The notes beneath the pieces were generated by a model. That model did no database searches and was not told where the DNA came from. It saw only the letters and a list, made by a program, of their open reading frames with translations. Positions 45,620-56,149 of a stretch of DNA of 64,000 bases are shown piece by piece. Positions within the stretch are counted from its first letter, which is position 1, and every line of letters begins with the position of its first letter. A program made the translations under genes and the position numbers. Source of the DNA: Macrothele yani (lineage: Eukaryota > Arthropoda > Arachnida > Araneae > Macrothelidae); contig CM077027.1 in the NCBI GenBank assembly GCA_039090855.1, positions 101,226,424 to 101,290,423 on the forward strand, in the 5' to 3' direction.

Positions 45620-46428
45620 CAGAGCTCGATTTCAACCGGTAGTTGGTAGCAAATTGCTAACAAGGCATTTTGCTAGTGATAAAAAGTGGTTTTAACAAAC
45701 GTTGCTAACTTGGAAAAATTTTGAGTGTTTTAATGTGAACTGTAAAGCAACATTACATTGCGAGTGTGAAACATTTTAGACGCATACAAAAAAGGAACAA
45801 CTGCTTTCTGAAACTAGTGTTTCTTGAAAAGTACAAACATAAAAACATTTTGGCAGCAGTTGAAATATGCAGTATATTTCCCTCATCTACTTCCGCATGT
45901 GAGGTTGGGTTCAGTTTCATGAAGAGAATCCAGGGTGATTGGTGGGGCAGTTTAAACTTACAAACATTGAATGCTTACACGAGCATTGAGGATGAAGGTC
46001 AGTCCGAAGACAAGTTTGACCCCAGGCCTGCTGTTTTAACGTGGTATGATGAAAAGACACGAAACCCAGATCGCAAACCATATGGAAAATAACTTAAGAT
46101 TTTGAATAGTGTTCTTGAATTTTGTGAATCAAGTTAAATAAAATGTTTTTTAAATATTTGCATTCAAATTAAATTGTTAGAATTAATCTGTCAAGTCATA
46201 AAAAGTTGAGTTATATCTAAATATTTGTAATCTTTTCAGCAATACCACGTGATAGTTACAGGGGTGAAATCAAAATTTGTCATGATTGACTAATGGAGGG
46301 GACATGTTCAAGTTTCTTTTGTATAATGTTAATAAACTTTTGTTAGTAGATACTGCAATTTGCTAGTAAGAAATAAAGCAACTAGCAAGTGTTGCTACTG
46401 CTAAAAAACAAAACAAAATCAAGGCCTG
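45620..46428 (+). mobile_element. Internally deleted hAT element with transposase C-terminus
   Basis: The ends CAGAGCTCGATTT (left) and CAGGCCTTGATTT (right, read inwards) are followed by related subterminal sequence (GTAGCAAATTGCTA-like). The flanks GCTGAATT and CTTGCATT resemble each other at 5 of 8 positions, a worn duplication at best. The element retains the end of a hAT transposase gene. Confidence 0.6.
45766..46092 (+). pseudogene. hAT transposase C-terminal (dimerisation) fragment
   Basis: The 108-codon frame contains ILAAVEICSIFPSSTSACEV followed by GFSFMKRIQGDW, the dimerisation segment near the C-terminus of hAT transposases. It ends with FDPRPAVLTWYDEKTRNPDR plus KPYGK. The Cys-Glu (CEVGFS) motif corresponds to CERGFS of the family. 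The catalytic domain is missing. Confidence 0.75.
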
Positions 46429-46436
46429 CTTGCATT

Positions 46437-47488
46437 CACAACTTTCTGAAGCAGAACTACACAAAAACAGCAATCCATGCAGATCTCAAGCTTTTCAGTT
46501 CATTGACACGAGACCAATGCTTCCACAATTTTCAAATATAAAACAACAGTTTTAAAAAGCATTTGTAACTTGTATTTCTCAGTGTCCTGTAGAAGAGACA
46601 TCAGCAATGAACAAAAGTCCCGTGGGGTAGATGTTTTCTTGGAAAGAGACCTAAGCATCAACATAATCAGCTGAAATATCTTTAAAATCAAATTCATGGG
46701 GCAGGTTAAATTTTTCCTCTATTGAAGATTAATACTCATTTTCTTTAGCCCCTCCATTATATCAAACATATAATTTACCATATGCACTAGAGTTAAAAAA
46801 ATTGGCTATCTGATGCCTGGGCCTGAAGGTTTTTACATTCTGACTAGTGCTGAAACTTTTCCACAGGCCCAGCACCTATAGAAGGAACAAGAGACTTTTT
46901 CTCATCAATATGCCGCAAATTCCAATCTAAATACAACAATAACAAAAATATGTGATACAACCTGCCACATTATTCTATTTCAGCAACTACACTGCTGTTC
47001 TTGAATAAAAACAGTATAAAAATTTTGGCAATGAAGGAAACGGAACGCTCACAACTTTGTCATCTAAAATTAAAAATAAGAGTGTACTTTGCCAATGTAT
47101 TGTACTACTGATAAAAAATAAGTGTGTGAGCAATGGACTGCTTTCAAATATTTTTACAAAAACATAAATGATCAATCACTGCATCATATTTTCTAAACAA
47201 CACCTACTTTAAAATCTGACAACTTTTGAAAGCTTCTAAAGGTTGTATGTTAACCATCAATAGCTTGTGTAAGGTTTTTTGAAGATAAACCTACACTGCC
47301 AGCTAAATAAATTACTAATTAACCAGCTGATTATTATGCCATATAGATCTAAATTAAGGATGCAGAATGTTTCTGCATGTAAAATTGAAGTAAAAATTCA
47401 AGTAAGATCAATCACTTGTGCACTTTTTGAATGATCATATTTTTTGAAAACATTATTTCATGTTTTTATCTGGTGGGCAAAGGAGCAT
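46437..47488. other. Stretch without recognised genes
   Basis: AT-rich sequence with short open frames only. Nothing identified. Confidence 0.4.
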
Positions 47489-47492
47489 TTAA

Positions 47493-47715
47493 CCCTTTTT
47501 AACGACCATGACCCAAAAATCTTGCATCACTCTAAATAACATAACACCAGAAACTGTCTGCTATTTGACTTCTTTTTTTTTAATAACAAACAATAGTGAC
47601 TAAGGGTGACTCCTGCTGATCCCCTATAGGTCAAAAAAATTGAAGAATCAATCTAGACAGGCGTTTCGGGCTTCTAAAGTAGTTTACACATATGGGTGTT
47701 TTGGGCGTTAAAGGG
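47493..47715. mobile_element. piggyBac-type miniature element
   Basis: A 223-bp element flanked on both sides by TTAA (47489-47492 and 47716-47719). Its ends begin CCCTTTTTAACGACC (left) and CCCTTTAACGCCC (right, read inwards). TTAA targets with CCC-starting ends are the signature of piggyBac transposons. It does not encode a protein. Confidence 0.75.
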
Positions 47716-47719
47716 TTAA

Positions 47720-49520
47720 AGCAAATTTGCTATCAAAATGAATCAGAGATGAGCCTTCTACAAATAATCCAATATTAATTCATACAAAATGAATGCACAA
47801 AACAATGTGGTATAACAAAGAGTGTTTTGCTTCTAATTTGTTTCAGACCTTATTAAAGCTAGTTGAGTGAATTCTTATTCTAGTTAGTCTGGAGGACAGT
47901 GGGAGGAGAAACAGATTCCTGAACTGAAACTAAAGTAGCCAAATACTTTCCACTCGCATATTAACAGTACATGAAACATAAATAGGTTTGGCAGACCCAT
48001 ATTTTCTACTAGGTTTACCACAAGATTTAGTTTTATAGCCAAACCATAATAAACATGCACTTCCACAGCAGTTTTTAAGTTTACATTCTCTATGCAAACT
48101 AATATTTCCTACAGAACATTTAAACACCACAATAGCTTATGCATGCTGATAGGTCTGATGCAACCACTTAGATTCATGCACACATCATAATATAATGGAA
48201 CAACTTGCACGTTCAAAGAAAACTAGTAGCTCCTATGCTGGATATTTGCGGAAAAAGGGGCCATTGATGAGTTATTCAACACACTATGGGTTTGAAACTG
48301 TTATATCCGATACAAATGCTCTTACTGTTTTCACATCAAACTTCCACTGATGGTATCAGCAATATGCATATGCTACCAACACTTACAAATCTGTGAAAAT
48401 TTATTTCAACTCCATTTCCACATTAGTACAGCATTTAACATTGTAGTATTGAAAATGCAAAAGCATTTCTATTACTCAAGACTGGAATGAGAAACGAAAC
48501 TCCCTAGGAGATCCACTTAGTGGCTCTTCTTTGTCATCAAGCTATTCAAATTTATGGAAACGCAGTACTCAATTCTGATAAAATTTTGATAATACGTTCG
48601 TTATGAATCCGCTGAGCACTCATGGTATGAAAAAGGATGTCGATTGGTTTCCTAACACCTGGTCAATTCACTTAGTCTCAAAAAATTGTTTTACAGATTT
48701 CAAGGCTTGCTTCTTTTTGATTGAACTGTGCTTTCAAAGTTTCTGGCGTTTTAACGGAATAACAATATCGGATCTAAAGCCAAAACGAAAAAAAAAAAAA
48801 AATGAGCGTGATCACTGGAAAATTTATAAACGGCACTAACATTGAATGAAATCCCCAAACAAATGTTAAAATATCTTGTTTACGAAACTGTTACTTCAAT
48901 CACGTGAAAATCATTATATTCCAAACACACTGAAATGTATTTTTTTACAGGGAAAGTTAGAACTTCATCAACTCGGTACAGATCTATTGTCACGATCAAA
49001 GAAATTTCAAGGACTTAAGCACGTAACACTGATATTGGCAATCATATTAAACATGAAACTGAATAAAATATGTTAGTAGTACCTACTCATAAAACATCTG
49101 TAGCATAGCACACAATTAAAAAAAAATTTTTTTAGGCTTAATGTTTGCTGGGTGTCTCGGCTCTTTAAGCCTAAACCATCTACCCATACGATGCTAAACC
49201 TTCGGTTGTGTTATGGCAACTATCGCACCAGAAAGATAACTACGTTAGTCAATACACTTCGAAACAAAATTCCAGACAGTACTAGCTTTTCTGAGAATTC
49301 TCAGGAATGTGCAAATTCCCTTTTTAAATCGGTGTGAAAAAAAAAATACGCCGTCAAGTAGAGTTGGACGGAACAGGGTGCGAAGTCCTCCGAAGAATAA
49401 TGAAACGTCAAACTCGATTGCTTACAGTTTCGAAATCAATGAAGAAAATGGTAAAATAAAACTACACGAGTCCAATTATTTTTCAAATTTTTACGGTCCT
49501 TACCAGGTGTATTTACAAAG
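47720..49520. other. Stretch without recognised genes
   Basis: AT-rich sequence with short unrecognised open frames (for example 48603-48839 and 49152-49337). Confidence 0.4.
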
Positions 49521-49529
49521 TGCATTCGA

Positions 49530-49800
49530 ATGACGTATATAAAACCCCATCAACGTAATGAAAGGACAGGAAAGTATAAGACTTAAAAGCCCTCAGCACC
49601 GCCGGTGACTCAGTTAACGAAACGCCTGACTCGTAAGTCGTAAGCGGCGTTGTTGTTAAGCCTATGGAACCAAGGCCTCCTGATGCTCGCGTAAAGCCAT
49701 AGTCTCGTGTAATAGCCTCGCTCACGCGTTACAACACGAGAACTCTAGCTGAAAACATGGCGGCCATGTGCGCTGTAGTAGCTTGTGTACCTCGTGTGAA
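49530..49800. promoter_or_regulatory. CpG-richer patch with YY1-like site; weak promoter candidate
   Basis: This patch has more CpG than its surroundings, and contains AACATGGCGGCC at 49756-49767. That matches the YY1 consensus often found at animal transcription starts and lies within the near-palindrome ACATGGCGGCCATGT. It could be the promoter of the USP9X-like gene, whose upstream non-coding exon must lie to the right of 28020. Alternatively the sequence at 49598-49650 (GCCGGTGACTCAGTTAACG) could be the head of a SINE. No splice-linked exon can be shown. Confidence 0.25.
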
Positions 49801-50180
49801 ATTTAATATTTTGTCCTATTGTAATCCTTGCCCTTCTATTTTTCAGCGTCATTCCTACACATATTTAAAGGTACATAAATTTTAGTTGCATTTAATTAAA
49901 TATATGTTTCACTGTAAGTGTGCAGACAAAAAATTACGTAACGTACTCTAAACTTACCGCTACTTCCTTAATGCACCGTACTACAGTGAATCGTTTAAAA
50001 AAATGGAGAGTGATTCAAACTTTTCCAGCTTCCATAATTGTCAGAAATTTTTACCGTAAATTGTTGCGTTTGCAAATTTGTCAAAACTCAGGTGTTTGTG
50101 AGTCTTAAATGTTAGAAGTGTAACGTGTTTTCCTTGAAGCCCATACGAAAGTTGTTTAATTGATCTGTCCCAAGGTTAGT

Positions 50181-50440
50181 GTGTGGCACGGTAGATTAAC
50201 GGTCAAAAGTCACGAGTTTGCCGACGGTGCCGGTTCATGTTCCGGTAAGACATTGCTTCGATTACGGTACGCAGGTCCATTGCCTGAGTGGTCAGAGGCG
50301 CTGGGTAATTGGCCAGGTTCGATTCCCGGTGGTGCGCTTGCCGCACGGCGCAGGCTGACCCCTCTCTCCGTGTGAAGTACCAGCGACCCATTGCAGCCCT
50401 ACGTACTTATGGGCCCCCGTTCATATTTGTAACAAAAATA
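50181..50440 (+). mobile_element. SINE with two tRNA-like modules in tandem
   Basis: The first module has GGTAGATTAACGGTC (A-box-like) and GCCGGTTCATGTTCC (B-box-like) at 50190-50243. The second has TGCCTGAGTGGTCAGAGGCG and CCAGGTTCGATTCCCGG at 50281-50330, a good polymerase III B box. A GC-rich tail (GACCCCTCTCTCCGTGTGAA) and A-rich end follow. The modules lack a complete cloverleaf, so I do not call them tRNA genes. Confidence 0.65.
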
Positions 50441-51475
50441 AAATTATCCAAAGTATTGTGGTATTAGTAATGTTGAGGACATATTAGAAAAGTGTCAGCC
50501 AACACAGAAAAGTTACATCAGAAATTGCTGAAACTAAAAAGAAATGCATCATTATTTATCAAACACAACCTTTTTTTGCCCAGTCAAATGATTACACAGC
50601 TATATGGCATTTTCTCAAGCCTGACATCTGCAGATAATCTTTTTATTCAGATATCTTTTTATCTTCACATGTGGATTTTTTTCCAACTAGCCTTGTAATA
50701 CACTCTTTTCCCACAGCTTTGATATTTTCCAGATACTATATATTAAAAACTGATCACTTAAAAACTGTTTCAGTGTTTAGAAAGAAAAAAAAAAGGTGAA
50801 GTGAAATTTTAGATCTACTGTGCATGTAGTGTGTACTGCAGGTAGCATTATTATGTTACAGGACTGCATTTCTACTGACCAACTGAAAACGGATAAAAGT
50901 TCCTTTGTTTTCATTTTTAGCAGTTAGCTTTAATGTCTAAAATCTGACTGCCTGTAGCATCCCACTAGGTGCACAACAACTTTTCGTACTAGAACTGGAG
51001 TAACCTTTTGGAAGAGTTGCTTTGCTCCTGGTGGGTTATTACAGGCAATCAGCTTTTAGATATGAAAATTAGGCAGACTATCATAGCTGCTAAAAATTAA
51101 AACATCTGAATTTTTATCTATTCTGTGCCAGTAGAATGGGATCCTATGACATGATAATGCTAGATCGCTTTCACCCCTTTCAGGTAAGATGCTAGTTATG
51201 GTAATCTTGTAGAAGAGCTAATGTGATTTAACAAATTTTAAGTAGCCAGTGTGTCAATTTTGGCATTTTATTTCGTTTTGATAATAAACATTTTTACTAC
51301 TGAAGTAATAGTTCACATTTATTGTTTTTTCATTCATCCAACTTTGTTAAAAATATGAAGAGAATGCTCAACAGAAAAGTCTACATCTCGTTTTTTTGAC
51401 ATTCATACTGCAGCCAAAGCTATCTGCAGCAGTTATTATTTATAGCTGCACCCCTAATGATGCTATGGCATCCAG
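50441..51475. other. Stretch without recognised genes
   Basis: AT-rich sequence with nothing identifiable. Confidence 0.4.
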
Positions 51476-52047
51476 GTAAACTCCTACAGTTTCTTCTATT
51501 GCTAGGAAAACTGTTACACTGCACAGAATTCACACACCGGAAAACTGCTACACTGCACAGAATTCACACACCGAAAAACTCCTACACCTTGTATAAGGGA
51601 ATGTATGTAAATTTGTGTTTTGTTCGGAGACCTTGTCAAAGTGTAGGATTTTCCCTCGTGATATAAAGGGTCTAATAACACAAGGGATGTGTAGAAACTG
51701 TCCAACTTACTAAATCTTGAGTTATAATTTTAATATTTCATGTGTAATAACATGCAATAAAAGCTAATCAAATGGGACTCAACAGATCAAACTTCACGTG
51801 TTTACAAGGAACCCAGGCTGAAAATAATAACTCGAGATTTACTGTAGTGTTTTGAAAATTTCTATACATCCCTTGTGTCATTAGGACTGTACATACCCTT
51901 TTATGTCACTAGGAAAACTTCTATACTTTGTTTGATCACCAGACGAAATGCAATTTGTATACATTTCATTACATGAAAAGGTGTAAAAGTTTTCTGTGGT
52001 ACAGCAGTTTTCCCAGCAGCAGAAGAAAGTAGTTTTCTACTAACCAT
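51476..52047. mobile_element. Foldback-like element related to the 53.5-55.4 kb element
   Basis: The outer arms match in inverted orientation: TTTCTTCTATTGCTAGGAAA (from 51492) with the complement of CAGCAGTTTTCCCAGCAGCA (near 52020). Inner arms at 51637-51710 and about 51845-51935 both carry ACACAAGGGATG. Short repeats of ACACACCGGAAAACTGCTAC in the left arm resemble the CCACACCGGAAGATTGCCAC repeats at the ends of the larger foldback element. No target duplication was established and the exact ends are approximate. Confidence 0.6.
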
Positions 52048-52278
52048 TGCAGTGCAGGGGTAAACATAGCTGTGATATAACTGATGAAAGTTCACAAAAT
52101 TATCATGCAGTTTTTCTTTTGACTGACTTGTTCTATCACTTATTATTGCATCAGTCATCATGTTAGCCTTAGTGAGACATGATAATGTGTTTTGTAGAAA
52201 AGACAGACAGTTCCATGAATTTGCTCTGCGAGTAGTGTTACAGTTTTCTAACCTTTTGCCATTTACATCACAGCAGTC

Positions 52279-53138
52279 CAGGGGCGTAGCAATTCAGATT
52301 TTTTGGGAGGGGCTCAAAGAAAATAAATTTATATATATATTTATTTATTTTTTCTTATTGCGCCTGAAAATGTTACTACAAGCGTTATATCTGGCTAGCA
52401 TAATGACGATATTATGAAAATACAGTACAGAAGAAGAAAAGTGTAATTATTTATCTAAATCTTTAATCTACCGAAAGCGCATGATTTGGAACCAGTGTTT
52501 TAAAAGTTATGTTGCAAAAGTAAACAGTCTAAAGATTAAATGAAATAGAGTCAGCATACAAACACAAGTACAACACATACATACCCAATGGATTGCATCG
52601 GTTTCGTGGTCGGTGTCTTGGTGGTGTAGTTCGGGAGCATTTCTTATTCATAAGTGCAGTACACCTCGGGGCCGGGTCCCGGGTGTATTACTATATTCCA
52701 TTCCAAAGGCTATGACATTACGTACAATGGCCAGGCCAGTGGTGGGGAATAGAAAGGTTTTCTTATTTCGTGACGGCCGTGAGCTTGGGTAGGAGTTCAC
52801 ACTCCTACCCAAGCTCACAGCTGTCCAAGGAAAATTGAACACTACAGTTGCGTTTGACCTTAATGTGACATTATGATTTCAGACACTTGAAACAGCTGAA
52901 GCTCCCCTCCCCCTCCACACACACACACACACTCATTAACATACAATGACACACCATCCCTCTCCATGCTCTGGAATTAACATTCATTTTCAAAACGAAA
53001 AAAGTTTCAAATTTTGGTTTTCCTCTACTCTGGAGAAAAAGTGTAAAAATCAACCAAACTAAACATTGAAAAACAAAACTTATATACAGTATTAGGGGGC
53101 TTGGGCCCGGTGAGCTACCCCCTATTCCTACGCCCCTG
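52279..53138. mobile_element. Non-autonomous hAT element with perfect 8-bp target duplication
   Basis: Both ends are CAGGGGCGTAG (the right read inwards). Identical CAGCAGTC flanks lie at 52271-52278 and 53139-53146. It is 860 bp long with no transposase. It contains a long hairpin (52778-52817) and a CA-rich simple repeat near 52913-52932. Confidence 0.93.
52778..52817. repeat. 18-bp perfect hairpin inside the hAT element
   Basis: GTGAGCTTGGGTAGGAGT (52778-52795) is complementary to 52800-52817 with a TCAC loop. The complementarity continues imperfectly outward. Confidence 0.93.
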
Positions 53139-53423
53139 CAGCAGTCCCCCATGGATGACAGCTATCATCTACAACAGCTGGTAGTCTCAACTGTTGTACA
53201 ATTTTTAACAAATAGGATGTTGCCTTTTCTGCTGAGCATGTTTTTGTAAAGCTTTATAAATAAAAACAAATAAATGCTATTTAAACTGTCAAAATGGATG
53301 TACTGGGTTCCTTCATAAAACTGAGTGTTTGTAGAAGATTAATGGGACTAGCATCTTATCTGAAAAGGGCAGTTAATTTTTGCATGCATGCATATCACTA
53401 AGCTGTTCTCTGAAATTCAGAGG

Positions 53424-53479
53424 TTAGCTCCACAATGAAACAAACATCCCCAAATATGCTTTCTTTCTTCTCTTCACTG
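53424..53479 (-). pseudogene. LINE ORF2 fragment, downstream side of the foldback insertion
   Basis: On the minus strand this continues the LINE frame read at 55406-55625: after the insertion it reads EAVKRRKKAYLGMF and then loses similarity. Sequence just below it (53408-53430) is shared with the LINE remnant at 21.35 kb. Confidence 0.7.
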
Positions 53480-53488
53480 CCTCTTCAA

Positions 53489-55405
53489 TTGGTTCACTGT
53501 AAACCGCCACACAGGAAAACTGCCACACCGGAAGATTGCCACACAGGAAAACTGCCACACGCTTTTCATTAAGGGGCAGGGTACAAATTGCTATTCCTCC
53601 AAGAAACACTTTGAATGTGTGGCAGTTTTCCAAGTTTCTGAATTATGTATGGCAGTTTCCCCAAGGTGTCTAACGATGGGAAGCTCTTTTGTTTGTCTGA
53701 ATTTTCGTGTCGGTTCATACTTAGGGCAACTGGCCACAGAAGTTCAAGGGGGGTATAAAGATTGTCGTTTCCTGGCCTATGTTGAGAATTGAATTGGGAA
53801 CTCCAAACAAATTTCGAGAAAACGTTCTATGTAAGCCAAGCGAAAATTGCTGGGTTCAGGAAAGGACAATAAGGTGGGATTTTTTAATAATGCTGCACTT
53901 TTATTTAGGCACTGAATATTTACATAACATGTCAAATTTGTATTATTTTTCTTTTACTTAATTAATTCATAGGCCCTACACCTCGGCCTTTTTAACAGCT
54001 TTTAATCTGCCGAATTCATATTCATAACGCGTACGTATCAAATCAAGTCAATAGCATTGCGCTTTTACTTAGGCACTAAATATTAACGTCATAGGCCACA
54101 GGCATAGGCCTTTTTAACAATTTTTATTCTGCCAGTGTCATATTCACAACGTTTACACATCAAATCAAGTTAATAATATTGCGCTTTTATTTAGGCACGA
54201 AATATTTATTCACAGGCCCTAGGCTTAGGCCATTTTACCAATTTTTATTCTACCAATACCATATTCACAACGTTTACACAACAAATAAATGTAATAATAT
54301 TGCGCTTTTACTAAGGCACGAAATATTAATTCATTGGTCCTAGGCCTTGTTAATAGTTTTTACTCTATTAATGCCATATTCACAACATTCACACACAAAA
54401 AAAATGTAATAATATTGCTCTTTTACCTAAGCACGAGATATTCGTTCATAGGCCCTAGGTCAGGGCCTATGAATTGATATTTCGTGCCCAAGTAAAGCGT
54501 AATATTTATTAACTTGATTTGTTGTGTAAATGTTGTGAATATGGCATTTATAGGGTCAAAACTACTAAAAAGGACTTGGCCTAAGTCCTATGAATTAATA
54601 TTTCGTGCCTAAATAAACGCCCAATATTATTAACTTGATTTTCTGTGTAAACGTTGTGAATATGGCATTGGTTGAATAAAAACTGGTAAAGGGCCCAGGC
54701 CTAGGGCCTGTGAATAAATATTTTGTGCCCAAATAAAAGTGCAATATTATTAACTTGATCTGATGTGTAAACGTTGTGAATAGGACACTGGTAAAATAAA
54801 AACTGTTAAAAAGGCCTAAGCTTGTGGTCTATGACTTTAATATTTAGTGCCTAAGTAAAAGCGCAATGCTAGTGACTTGATTTGATACGTAAGCATTATG
54901 AATATAAAGTCGGCGGATTAAAAGCTGTTAAAAAGGCCAAGGTGTAGGGCCTATGAATTAATTAAGTAAAAGAAAAATATTACAAATTTGACATGTTATG
55001 CAAATATTTAGTGCCTAAGTAAAAGTGCAGCGTTATTAAAAAATCCCACCTTATTGTCCTTTCCTGAACCCAGCAATTTTCGCTTGGCTTACATGGAACG
55101 TTTTCTCAAAATTTGTTTGGGGTTCCCAATTCAACTCTCAATATAGGCCAAGAAATGTCATTCTTTATACCCCACCCTTCGTAGGTCTGTGGCCAGTTGC
55201 CCTAAGTATCAACCGACATGAAAATTCAGACAAACAAAAGAGCTCCTTCCTATCGTTAGGCACCTTGGGAAACTGCCACACATAATTCAGAGACTTGGAA
55301 AACTGCCACACATTCAAAGTGTTCCTTGGAGGAATAGCAATTTGTGCCCAGCCCCTTAATGAAAAGCGTGTGGCGGTTTTCCGATGTGTGGCGGTCTTCC
55401 GCCAA
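53489..55405. mobile_element. Foldback (FB-type) transposon, 9-bp target duplication
   Basis: A 1917-bp element that is almost entirely one inverted repeat centred near 54460. The arms begin with short repeats of GCCACACAGGAAAACT type, then unique sequence (TTCATTAAGGGGC..., GTTTGTCTGAATTTTC), then at least four ~120-bp tandem units (anchors CGCTTTTA at 54059, 54181, 54302 and 54417) facing their inverted counterparts. CCTCTTCAA flanks both ends (53480-53488 and 55406-55414). Nine-base duplications and long, internally repetitive arms are typical of foldback and Mutator-like elements. No ORF is present. Confidence 0.9.
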
Positions 55406-55625
55406 CCTCTTCAATCTCACTATTCCACCAAGCATCACCTCTATTGTCACCCACTATTGTTGTGCCACAGACCTCTTCAGTAGCAGTGACAACACAGTTC
55501 TTAAAACATTCCCACTTCTTTTCTACATCCCTCTCACAAGACTTCAGCTCCTTCAGTTGTTCTCTGAGTAAATTAGAATAATGCTGATGATCTTCAGGGA
55601 GCCTTTCAACCTCTATTCTTTCCAT
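55406..55625 (-). pseudogene. LINE ORF2 fragment, upstream side of the foldback insertion
   Basis: The minus strand from 55625 reads LREQLKELKSCERDVEKKWE, CFKNCVVTATEEVCGTTIVG and DAWWNSEIEE, the linker between endonuclease and reverse transcriptase of LINE ORF2 proteins. The foldback element inserted directly after this point. The frame resumes at 53479 as EAVKRRKK, which confirms both the insertion boundaries and that the host sequence was a LINE. Confidence 0.75.
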
Positions 55626-56149
55626 CCTGTGCCTATTCCTTTTCCTCCAACCAACATTCAGTTTTACTCATGACACTACTAAGTGATGATCAGAGCCAAC
55701 ATGTGTATCTCTCATCGCACGAGTGTCAACAACTAAGTGTTTCAGGCACTGATTGTTTTTGCAATTTGTATTAATATATGGAACTCATTTTTTATCGTTG
55801 GTAATGATTGAATGAAAAAACATGTTTCTTTCTCATCATGGTCAGCGGAATTTTTGGTTATTTAAGTTCTCAGCTGAAACTGTTGAATGGGCAACCTCTA
55901 CATCTTGTCTGTCAACCTTAGCAGTCTGTTGAAGATGTTCATTATTAAGGATCAATAGTGAAAGCACAATTTATTTGACACACTGCAGCCATCCACAAAC
56001 ATGTCTTACCCTGCTACAAAAGTGTGCGCAGCCTAAACCTCCTGTAGGCTATAAATAGGTTGGATACCTATGTGCTGCATAGCATATACCATGACTGTGA
56101 TGATGTGTAAATATGGCTACCTGAGCAAGTTTGATTATGGGCAAAGATT
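55626..56149. other. Probable LINE continuation, then unrecognised sequence
   Basis: Upstream (minus-strand) LINE sequence may extend to about 55740 (ATCACTTAGTAGTGTCATGA-like stretch typical of the endonuclease end), but no certain motif is read. The remainder is plain. Confidence 0.35.

Noticed and set aside
50275..50347. Possible functional tRNA gene
   Set aside because: Good A and B boxes but no complete acceptor stem or anticodon arm could be folded; better explained as a SINE head.
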